Shown here in pieces: positions 1 to 6,352 of a DNA stretch of 13,548 nt; within the stretch, counting starts at the first letter, position 1; every line of letters begins with the position of its first letter. Origin of the DNA: JBKJML01 sp046596415. Lineage in GTDB: Bacteria > Actinomycetota > Thermoleophilia > Gaiellales > Gaiellaceae. A model generated the notes under the pieces. It searched no databases and was not told the DNA's origin. It saw only the letters and a list, made by a program, of their open reading frames with translations. The translations under genes and the position numbers were made by a program. The stretch spans positions 1-13,548 of the forward strand of contig JBKJML010000007.1 of the NCBI GenBank assembly GCA_046596415.1. Direction: 5' to 3'.

Positions 1-50
1 CGCTCGAGGAGCAGGACGGCTACTTCGATCAGGCAAAGGAGCGGGAATGA
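1..50 (+). CDS. 3' end of upstream gene, possibly MazG-type NTP pyrophosphohydrolase (partial)
   Basis: Only the last 15 codons are in the window, reading LEEQDGYFDQAKERE and then TGA at 48-50. The stop overlaps the enolase start (ATGA), which indicates that the frame is real and the two genes are coupled. The charged tail, ending in a pattern like 'Y-x-x-A-K-x-x-E', resembles the C-terminal end of actinobacterial MazG proteins. mazG lies near eno in other actinobacteria such as mycobacteria. The fragment is too short to prove the family; the frame is much surer than the name. Confidence 0.45.
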   Translation, partial: LEEQDGYFDQAKERE

Positions 51-1321
51 CCGCGATCTCAACAGTGAACGGACGGCAGATCCTCGACTCGCGCGGCAAC
101 CCGACGGTGGAGGTGGATGTCGTGCTCCAGTCGGGGGCCCGTGGCCGCGCTGCGGTTCCGTCGGGGGCCTCGACCGGGCAGTTCGAGGCGGTGGAGCTGC
201 GTGACGGCGGCACCGCGTACGGCGGCAAGGGGGTGACCAAGGCGGTCGCGAGCGTGGATGGCGAGATCGCGGCGGCCGTTCGCGGGCTCGACGCCGACGA
301 CCAGCGCGGCCTCGACGAGCGCCTGATCGAGCTGGACGGCACCCCGAACAAGGCGCGTCTTGGTGCCAACGCGATCCTCGGCGTCTCGCTGGCAGCCGCC
401 AAGGCGGCAGCCGCCGACGCGCGGCAGCCGCTCTGGCGGTACCTGGGTGGCGAGGGCGCGACGACGTTGCCGGTGCCGATGATGAACGTGATCAACGGTG
501 GGGCCCACGCCGCGAACTCGATCGACCTCCAGGAGTTCATGGTCGTGCCGGCCGGGGCGGAATCGTTCGCCGAGGCGCTGCGGATCGGCGCCGAGGTCTA
601 CCACACGCTGAAGGGGGTTCTGCACGAGCGTGGGCTCGCGACGGCGGTCGGCGACGAGGGTGGGTTCGCGCCCGACCTGCCGGGCAGCGAGGCGGCGATC
701 GAGGTGATCCTGGACGCGGCCGAGCAGGCCGGCCACCGTGACAAGATCGCGATCGCGCTCGACCCGGCGATGACCGAGCTCTGGCAGGACGGCGCCTATC
801 GCTTCGAGGGTCGCGTCGCCTCGCCGGCCGAGACGATCGAATGGTTCGCCGGGCTCGCCGACCGCTTCCCGATCGTGTCGCTCGAAGACGCGCTCGCCGA
901 GGACGAATGGGACTCCTGGCGGACACTGACCGAACGGCTCGGCGGCCGACTCCAGCTCGTGGGCGACGACCTCTTCGTCACGAACCCCGAGCGCCTCCGC
1001 CGCGGGATCGAGGCTGGCGTCGCCAACTCGATCCTTGTCAAGCTGAACCAGATCGGGACGCTCACGGAGACACGCGACGCGATCGAGCTCGCCCGTTCGA
1101 ACGGCTACACGGCTGTCATTTCGCACCGCTCGGGTGAGACCGAGGATGCGACGATCGCCGACCTCGCCGTCGCGACCGGCGCCGGACAGATCAAGACCGG
1201 CGCCCCGGCCCGCTCGGACCGGGTCGCGAAGTACAACCAGCTCCTGCGGATCGAGGAGGAGCTGGGCGAGCGCGCAACGTACCCCGGTTGGAACGCGTTC
1301 CCGAGGGTGGCGCGTGCATAG
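47..1321 (+). CDS. eno: Enolase (phosphopyruvate hydratase)
   Basis: Cytoplasmic glycolytic enzyme that interconverts 2-phosphoglycerate and phosphoenolpyruvate. The 424 residues match the usual bacterial length with no gap. The N-terminal domain carries the flexible loop SGASTG (39-44). The barrel carries the NVINGGAHA segment (H154), E163 in the QEFMVVP motif and the general acid/base E204 in VGDEGGFAP. Mg2+ ligands are D239 (ALDPA), E280 (SLED) and D307 (VGDDL). The catalytic base is K332 (ILVKLNQIG). The SHRSGETED signature (359-367) and K383 (KTGAPARS) complete the active site. The ATG at 47 overlaps the preceding stop and gives an N-terminus starting directly at the conserved 'I-x-x-V-x-G-R-x-I-L-D-S-R-G-N-P' block (written here with x for variable positions). 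The pyruvate kinase gene begins 10 nt after the stop, so the two are probably co-transcribed. Confidence 0.98.
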   Translation: MTAISTVNGRQILDSRGNPTVEVDVVLQSGARGRAAVPSGASTGQFEAVELRDGGTAYGGKGVTKAVASVDGEIAAAVRGLDADDQRGLDERLIELDGTPNKARLGANAILGVSLAAAKAAAADARQPLWRYLGGEGATTLPVPMMNVINGGAHAANSIDLQEFMVVPAGAESFAEALRIGAEVYHTLKGVLHERGLATAVGDEGGFAPDLPGSEAAIEVILDAAEQAGHRDKIAIALDPAMTELWQDGAYRFEGRVASPAETIEWFAGLADRFPIVSLEDALAEDEWDSWRTLTERLGGRLQLVGDDLFVTNPERLRRGIEAGVANSILVKLNQIGTLTETRDAIELARSNGYTAVISHRSGETEDATIADLAVATGAGQIKTGAPARSDRVAKYNQLLRIEEELGERATYPGWNAFPRVARA

Positions 1322-1331
1322 GGTGTAGGGG

Positions 1332-2747
<1,416 letters not shown>

Positions 2748-2753
2748 CGTCGG

Positions 2754-2772
2754 GCTGACCGGGGCTGTCAGC
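2754..2772 (+). other. Hairpin between pyk and the ftsB-like gene
   Basis: A perfect 6-bp inverted repeat, GCTGAC and GTCAGC, encloses a 7-nt loop, starting 6 nt after the pyk stop. No T-run follows; the next bases are a purine-rich stretch. It may be a weak or Rho-assisted terminator, an RNA processing or stability element, or chance in GC-rich DNA. Confidence 0.35.
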
Positions 2773-2821
2773 AGGAGAAAGGGAACGAACCAGGGCCCGC
2801 CAGGCACCACGGCTGTACCCC

Positions 2822-3298
2822 TTGCTCCGACCCCCTGCGCGTCGTTCCACGTCCGCCGCGAAGGAAACACGCTCGGTCGCGGCGAAACGACGCTCCGTGG
2901 CGAAACAACGCTTGAAGACGAACGCCGGTCGCGCCGCGGCCCCACCGGCCCGTGGAAAAAAGCCGCGCAGACGGATCTCCCGCTCGGGCCGCACGTCGGT
3001 GCTCCTGCGCTGGTGCGTCGTCGCCGGGCTCGGCTTCATGGCCTTCCTCTACTACCGTCCGCTCACGACCTACCTCGAGACGCACCGGACGGTCGGGGAG
3101 CGCGCCGCCGAGGTGCAGGCCCTGCGCACCGAGCGGACGCGGCTCCAGACACGGCTCGCGCGGACCACGAGCGACGACACGATCTCCCGCGAGGCGCGAC
3201 GGATCGGCTACGTGCGTCCCGGCGAGCGGCTCTTCATCGTCAAGGGGATCCCGCAGTGGCGCCACGCTCGTCGCAGTACGCTGCGCGGCGATGGATGA
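2822..3298 (+). CDS. FtsB/DivIC-like septum formation initiator protein
   Basis: Single-pass membrane protein of the division apparatus; the family partners FtsL and FtsQ in activating septal wall synthesis. From the TTG at 2822 it has 158 residues. A long Arg/Lys/Ala-rich cytoplasmic tail (1-57) leads to one membrane helix at about 60-78. An extracytoplasmic coiled coil follows (83-115), then the family's conserved end, EARRIGYVRPGERLFIV (124-140). The start is uncertain. In-frame GTG at 2897 and TTG at 2912 would shorten the tail and leave the conserved part intact, and no candidate has a good ribosome site. A strong purine-rich site lies at 2773-2783 but no ATG, GTG or TTG follows it at the right distance. 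The position after eno and before DUF501 supports the call. The gene overlaps the next one by 8 nt. Confidence 0.85.
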   Translation: MLRPPARRSTSAAKETRSVAAKRRSVAKQRLKTNAGRAAAPPARGKKPRRRISRSGRTSVLLRWCVVAGLGFMAFLYYRPLTTYLETHRTVGERAAEVQALRTERTRLQTRLARTTSDDTISREARRIGYVRPGERLFIVKGIPQWRHARRSTLRGDG

Positions 3299-3791
3299 GC
3301 AGGATCTCGCCACTGTCGAGCGCCAGCTAGGCCGCAGGCCGCGCGCCGTCGCCCGCATCGCTGCGCGCTGCCCGTTCGGGCGGCCTGCGGTCACGGAGCA
3401 GCGCCCCTACTCCGCGACGGGCGAGCCGTTTCCGACCACCTACTACCTCACCTGCCCCCACCTCGTTGCTGCGGTAGCGCGGCTCGAGGCAGCCGGCGGC
3501 GTCGAGCGCTTCAGCGCGGGGGTCGCAGCCGATCCCGCTCGTCTAGCCGACCTCGAGCGCGCCACCGACGAACAGCGGCGGGTGCGCCGCGAGCTCGCGG
3601 CGGGCGAGGAGGGGGCCGACGGCGGTGCCTCCCTCGAGCTCGGGATCGGCGGCAGCCGCAACCCAGGGCAGCTGAAATGCCTCCATGCCCACGCCGCGTT
3701 CGCTCTCGCGCGGCCCGGCTACGCGCTCGGCTTGGCGGTGCTGGCAGAGATCGACCCCCTCTGGCCGCAGGCGTGCTGCACGTCCCTCTAG
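3291..3791 (+). CDS. DUF501 family protein
   Basis: A 166-residue protein of the actinobacterial DUF501 family, whose biochemical role is not established. Recognisable blocks are the N-terminal QLGRRPRAVARIAARCPFG, then PFPTTYYLTCPHL in the middle and NPGQLKCLHAHAAFALA near the end. Cysteines C27, C55 and C130 with H132 sit in these conserved blocks and could bind a metal, which is inference. A CC pair at 161-162 is nearly terminal. The ATG at 3291 overlaps the end of the ftsB-like gene (TGA 3296-3298), giving translational coupling. A longer reading from further upstream in this frame would run through the ftsB-like gene and is rejected. In many actinobacteria an exopolyphosphatase (Ppx/GppA) gene follows DUF501; here it is absent. 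Confidence 0.9.
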   Translation: MDEQDLATVERQLGRRPRAVARIAARCPFGRPAVTEQRPYSATGEPFPTTYYLTCPHLVAAVARLEAAGGVERFSAGVAADPARLADLERATDEQRRVRRELAAGEEGADGGASLELGIGGSRNPGQLKCLHAHAAFALARPGYALGLAVLAEIDPLWPQACCTSL

Positions 3792-3802
3792 CATCGGCGC
3801 AC

Positions 3803-4117
3803 GTGTCCGCCGAGGTTGACAGTGCGCGCCGCGAGTGGTCAGCAGGCCACCGTCGTTTTCTCGACGCGGCCTCTGGCCCGCTCGCCGCCGACCGGCTGCA
3901 CCGGCAGGTCGAGGTGCTGTTCGGCGAGCTCCGCCGCCGGGTCGGCGGCACCTTCACGACTGCGGAGCTCGCCCGTGAGTACGGGCAGTCCGATGCCTGG
4001 GGGCGCGAGGCGATCGAGCTGCGAGCGCCGAGCCCGGGCTGGTCGCGAACCTTCTCGCTCTCGCTCGACGAGGCGTTCCACCTCTACGGCCGAGGCGCCC
4101 AGGATTACGAGCCGTGA
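3803..4117 (+). CDS. Conserved-looking hypothetical protein, 104 residues
   Basis: I do not recognise this protein. From the GTG at 3803 it begins VSAEVDSARREWSAGH and has no signal peptide, membrane helix or cysteine. Residues 1-47 look helical and amphipathic. The middle GGTFTTAELAREYGQSDAW (48-66) has the feel of a small helical domain, and an aromatic C-terminal part ends in DYEP. Starts further upstream, at GTG 3773 or ATG 3677, would overlap the DUF501 gene by 19 or 115 nt and add a tail of different composition. I prefer 3803, 11 nt after the DUF501 stop. The stop forms a GTGA overlap with the next gene, which supports the frame being coding. It holds the place where ppx often lies, but shows no Ppx/GppA feature. 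Confidence 0.65.
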   Translation: MSAEVDSARREWSAGHRRFLDAASGPLAADRLHRQVEVLFGELRRRVGGTFTTAELAREYGQSDAWGREAIELRAPSPGWSRTFSLSLDEAFHLYGRGAQDYEP

Positions 4118-4347
4118 GCGAACCGTCCTCTCGGTCTAGGCGTCCATCCCGCCGGTCGCGTGGCCGCGTGTGGCTCGCCGTTGCCGCCTGCGCTGTCGCA
4201 TTCCTCGTCGGGCTCTCGCTCGGTCGCGCGCTCGAGGACGGCCCCGCTCCGGGCGAGACGAGGACGTCCGTTCGCACGCTCCGGCCGCTGCCGCTCCTGC
4301 CTGCCGCCTCGACGACCGTCACGGTCACCGTCACGACGGCGCCATGA
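4114..4347 (+). CDS. Small single-pass membrane protein with Thr/Val-rich tail
   Basis: A 77-residue protein of unknown function. A strongly basic N-terminus (RSRRPSRRSRGR) leads to one hydrophobic helix at about 19-37, ending in an LGRAL turn. By the positive-inside rule the N-terminus is cytoplasmic. The outer part is Pro/Thr rich and ends STTVTVTVTTAP, a low-complexity tail. The GTG start overlaps the stop of the preceding gene (GTGA), so it is probably translated in the same operon. No homology can be claimed by eye. The alternating Thr-Val codons create an imperfect palindrome in the DNA at 4317-4335. Confidence 0.6.
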   Translation: MSEPSSRSRRPSRRSRGRVWLAVAACAVAFLVGLSLGRALEDGPAPGETRTSVRTLRPLPLLPAASTTVTVTVTTAP

Positions 4348-4357
4348 CCCGGTCGGT

Positions 4358-4385
4358 TTGAGGTTGGGGCAGCTTTGGGTAGGTT
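4358..4385 (+). promoter_or_regulatory. Putative sigma-70-type promoter, leaderless geometry, for the HTH-receiver gene
   Basis: TTGAGG (4358-4363), a 16-bp spacer and TAGGTT (4380-4385) lie just before the ATG at 4393. Only 7 nt separate the -10 box from the start codon, so transcription would begin at or next to the A of ATG, giving a leaderless mRNA. No Shine-Dalgarno sequence is visible, which fits. This also decides the start: the in-frame TTG at 4375 would lie upstream of the -10 box. Confidence 0.5.
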
Positions 4386-4392
4386 CGTCCCG

Positions 4393-4986
4393 ATGTCGTT
4401 CCGGGAATCGAATCGCAGGGCGCTCGGCGCAGCGCCCGAGTGGCTGACGCTCGGTCAGGCCGCAAAGTACCTGGGCGTTGCCCACAGCACGATGCGCAAG
4501 TGGTCCGACCAGGGCCGAGTCGCGGCCTTCTACACCCCCGGTGGGCACCGCCGTTACAAGCGCGGCGATCTCGATCAGTTCCTCGACCGCTCAGGCCGGG
4601 CCGGCCCGGCCGCGCCGACGGGCCCGCTCGTGCTGATCGTCGACGACGACCCGCAGTTGCGGGCGTTCGTCCGCGTCAACCTCGAGGCTGAGGGCTACCA
4701 GGTGCGTGAGGCCGGCAGCGCCAAGGAAGGTCTCGAGGCCCTCGACAAGGACTCGCCGGACCTGATCCTGCTCGATGTGATGATGCCTCAGGTCGACGGC
4801 TGGGAGATGCTGCAGCGGGTGCAGGAGCGGCACGGCGTCGGCACGATCCCGGTGATCATGTTCAGCGGCAAGGTGGAGGAGCGCTCGGCCGCCGAGGCCA
4901 CCTCGCGCGGCGCCCAGGGATTCATCGGCAAGCCGTTCGACCCGCGCGCGCTGATCGAGTCGACGAAGCAGCTCCTCCCGGTCTGA
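4393..4986 (+). CDS. Regulator with N-terminal MerR/excisionase-type HTH and C-terminal receiver domain
   Basis: A 197-residue cytoplasmic protein with two domains in an unusual order. Residues 17-65 form a helix-turn-helix of the MerR/BldC/excisionase type (LTLGQAAKYLGVAHSTMRKW, then the wing TPGGHRRYKRGDL). After a short Gly/Pro/Ala linker, residues 79-197 are a CheY-like receiver with a full phosphorylation site: acidic pocket D84-D86 (VDDDP), phospho-acceptor D128 (LILLDVMMP), S158 (MFSGK) and K180 (GKPF). It is therefore likely a DNA-binding response regulator whose activity is set by phosphorylation at D128. No histidine kinase gene is in the window, so it is an orphan here. The ATG at 4393 is preferred over TTG 4375 because of the promoter position. 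A PAP2 phosphatase gene starts 20 nt downstream and may be co-transcribed. Confidence 0.9.
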   Translation: MSFRESNRRALGAAPEWLTLGQAAKYLGVAHSTMRKWSDQGRVAAFYTPGGHRRYKRGDLDQFLDRSGRAGPAAPTGPLVLIVDDDPQLRAFVRVNLEAEGYQVREAGSAKEGLEALDKDSPDLILLDVMMPQVDGWEMLQRVQERHGVGTIPVIMFSGKVEERSAAEATSRGAQGFIGKPFDPRALIESTKQLLPV

Positions 4987-5006
4987 CCCGCCTCTAGGTG
5001 ACGTAG

Positions 5007-5543
5007 GTGATCGGGTCCGACCAGCGGCTCGAGCACTGGGTCGTCACCCACCGGTTGCCGGTGCTCGACCTGTTCTTCGAGGGCGTGACCTACGCGGGCA
5101 GCTTCGGAGCTGTCTGGCTGCTCGCCGCCGCGGTGCTCGCGATCGCCTGGCGGCGGCCGATCATCTTCGCCCGTGTGGGCGTGGCAGCGCTCTCGGGTGA
5201 GCTCGCGTCGGGCGTGATCAAGGACCTCACCGCACGGCCGCGGCCGCCGATCCGCTTCCCCGACCCGGCACCGCTCGTGGCGCTGCCGGGCACGAGCTCG
5301 TTCCCCTCCGGCCACGCCACCGTCGCGTTCGCCTGCGCCGCGATGCTCGCCGCGACCGATCGACGCCTGGCGATCCCCGCCTTCGTGCTCGCGGGGGTCG
5401 TAGCCTGGTCGCGGGTCTACGTGGGCGTGCACTACCCGCTCGACGTGCTGGCGGGCGCGGTGCTCGGAGTGTTGCTCGCTAGAGCTCTTCGGTTGCTTGG
5501 AGTAGCCCTGCGGCGATCACGACCAGCGCGGACGCCAGGCTGA
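5007..5543 (+). CDS. PAP2-family membrane phosphatase
   Basis: Integral membrane phosphatase of the type-2 phosphatidic acid phosphatase superfamily. The complete three-part active site is present: KDLTARPRP (K72 to P80, the K-x6-RP motif), PSGH (100-103) and SRVYVGVHYPLD (S135, R136, H142, D146). H142 is the expected nucleophile and H103 the general acid. About five hydrophobic helices are spread over 178 residues. The substrate is a lipid phosphate or pyrophosphate; undecaprenyl pyrophosphate recycling is plausible but cannot be read from sequence. The GTG at 5007 has AGGTGA at 4996-5001 as a likely ribosome site. The upstream GTG at 4998 runs into a stop two codons later. The last 65 nt overlap the convergent minus-strand gene. 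Confidence 0.9.
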   Translation: MIGSDQRLEHWVVTHRLPVLDLFFEGVTYAGSFGAVWLLAAAVLAIAWRRPIIFARVGVAALSGELASGVIKDLTARPRPPIRFPDPAPLVALPGTSSFPSGHATVAFACAAMLAATDRRLAIPAFVLAGVVAWSRVYVGVHYPLDVLAGAVLGVLLARALRLLGVALRRSRPARTPG

Positions 5544-5982
5544 TCCAGAGCCCGATCCCCCGGCCTGCGAAGAAGAACGCTTCGGGAATCGAGATCGCGC
5601 GCACCAGGACGAAGATCGTCGCGAGCGAGCCCAGCCCGAGCACGAGCAGGCTCTCGGGGATGCTCGCCGGCAACTCGATGCCGTTCTCGCGCAGCACGAC
5701 GAGCGCGAGCAGTGCGATCCCGATCAGGAAGACGAGCTTGCCGAGCGTGCCGGAGTTCCAGCCGAGCACGCTGATCGAGACGCCGTCGCCGGAGCCTCCG
5801 TCGCCCGCTGCGGAGTACCAGCCGGTGAAGGCGGAGAGCGCGAGCGCCCCACCGCCGATCCACGCGAGCCGTTCACCGAGGCCCCAGACGCCACCGGCCC
5901 AGACGCCACCGCCCCGCCGCGCGGCAAGACGCGGGGCGGACTCGGGCTCGACGGGCTCGTCGAGATGCTCAGGCGTTCCCAT
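5479..5982 (-). CDS. Four-helix membrane protein, hypothetical
   Basis: A 167-residue protein with a hydrophilic N-terminus (1-37) and four predicted membrane helices at about 40-57, 80-97, 110-128 and 141-162. The pattern of helix 1 ending in GWYS, then a Gly/Asp/Ser loop, then GWNSGTLGKL, resembles uncharacterised small membrane proteins common in actinobacteria; no function is known to me. A 15-bp tandem duplication encodes GGVWAGGVWG (25-34) in the N-terminal part. The ATG lies 6 nt downstream of a promoter-like box on the minus strand. The gene is convergent with, and overlaps by 65 nt, the PAP2 gene, and diverges from the 79-residue protein gene. Coding is supported by length and the clean alternation of hydrophobic segments, which a mere shadow frame would not show. 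Confidence 0.8.
   Translation of the reverse strand: MGTPEHLDEPVEPESAPRLAARRGGGVWAGGVWGLGERLAWIGGGALALSAFTGWYSAAGDGGSGDGVSISVLGWNSGTLGKLVFLIGIALLALVVLRENGIELPASIPESLLVLGLGSLATIFVLVRAISIPEAFFFAGRGIGLWISLASALVVIAAGLLQATEEL
5883..5911 (-). repeat. Short tandem duplication inside the four-helix membrane protein gene
   Basis: Two copies of a 14-bp sequence, CCCAGACGCCACCG, lie 15 bp apart (5883-5896 and 5898-5911) on the plus strand. On the coding minus strand they encode GGVWAGGVWG. A slippage or tandem duplication in the hydrophilic N-terminus is the simplest explanation; the reading frame is kept. Confidence 0.7.
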
Positions 5983-5988
5983 AGAGCA

Positions 5989-6017
5989 AGTATGGGCATG
6001 TTTTCGGATGGCGTCAC
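5989..6017 (-). promoter_or_regulatory. Putative promoter of the four-helix membrane protein gene
   Basis: Read on the minus strand: GTGACG (6017-6012, 4 of 6 matches to TTGACA), a 17-bp spacer, CATACT (5994-5989, 4 of 6 matches to TATAAT including the key A2 and T6), then 6 nt to the ATG at 5982. There is no Shine-Dalgarno sequence in the gap, so the transcript would be leaderless or nearly so. Confidence 0.4.
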
Positions 6018-6079
6018 GGATCGGCGGCGGCGGACCCTGCCAGGAGCGCCTCGCTCAGGTAGGGGTCGCTTCCGCCCTC

Positions 6080-6085
6080 TACACT
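6080..6085 (+). promoter_or_regulatory. Putative -10 box of the 79-residue membrane protein gene
   Basis: TACACT matches TATAAT at four positions, including the key A2 and T6, and ends 7 nt before the ATG at 6093, the leaderless geometry seen elsewhere in the window. No convincing -35 box is visible at 16-18 bp upstream, so the call is weaker. The 110-bp divergent gap 5983-6092 would hold both this and the minus-strand promoter. Confidence 0.35.
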
Positions 6086-6092
6086 TCGGCAG

Positions 6093-6332
6093 ATGGCCGA
6101 GCCAGCGCGTGATCAAGCGGCCGGGGAGCCCGATGTGCCCAGCATCGATCCCGAGACGATCGACCGCGCCTATCTGCTCGAGCGTGCCCGCCGCCGGTCG
6201 CGAGTCGAGCACGGCCGCGCAGCGCGCCGCGCGCACGTTCGCTTCTGGGTGACGATGCTCGTCCTGCTCGTACTGGCGATCGTGCTGATCGTCACGGTCT
6301 GGCACGAGGTCGAGCGGCTCTTCGGCCTCTGA
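6093..6332 (+). CDS. Small single-pass membrane protein, hypothetical
   Basis: A 79-residue protein of unknown function. The N-terminal half is hydrophilic and acidic (1-24), then strongly Arg-rich (31-50). One membrane helix at about 51-71 (FWVTMLVLLVLAIVLIVTVW) follows, and a short tail HEVERLFGL. Charge distribution predicts an N-in, C-out topology. No cysteine or catalytic motif is seen. The ATG lies 7 nt after a -10-like box and lacks a ribosome site. The stop is 20 nt before the GAF/phosphatase gene, so the two could be co-transcribed. Confidence 0.65.
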   Translation: MAEPARDQAAGEPDVPSIDPETIDRAYLLERARRRSRVEHGRAARRAHVRFWVTMLVLLVLAIVLIVTVWHEVERLFGL

Positions 6333-6352
6333 TGGCCTAAGAGATCGAGACG

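Noticed and set aside
2952..3290. N-terminal extension of the DUF501 protein
   Set aside because: It would run through the ftsB-like gene in another frame and is Ser/Arg-rich; the ATG at 3291 starts exactly before the conserved DUF501 block.
4317..4335. Imperfect palindrome near the end of the 77-residue protein gene, considered as a terminator or operator
   Set aside because: It is produced by alternating Thr and Val codons, has a central C-C mismatch in the stem and no T-run; coding repetition explains it.
4995..5000. TAGGTG as another leaderless -10 box before the PAP2 gene
   Set aside because: The final T, the most conserved base of a -10 box, is missing, and the same bases make an AGGTGA ribosome site at a normal distance.
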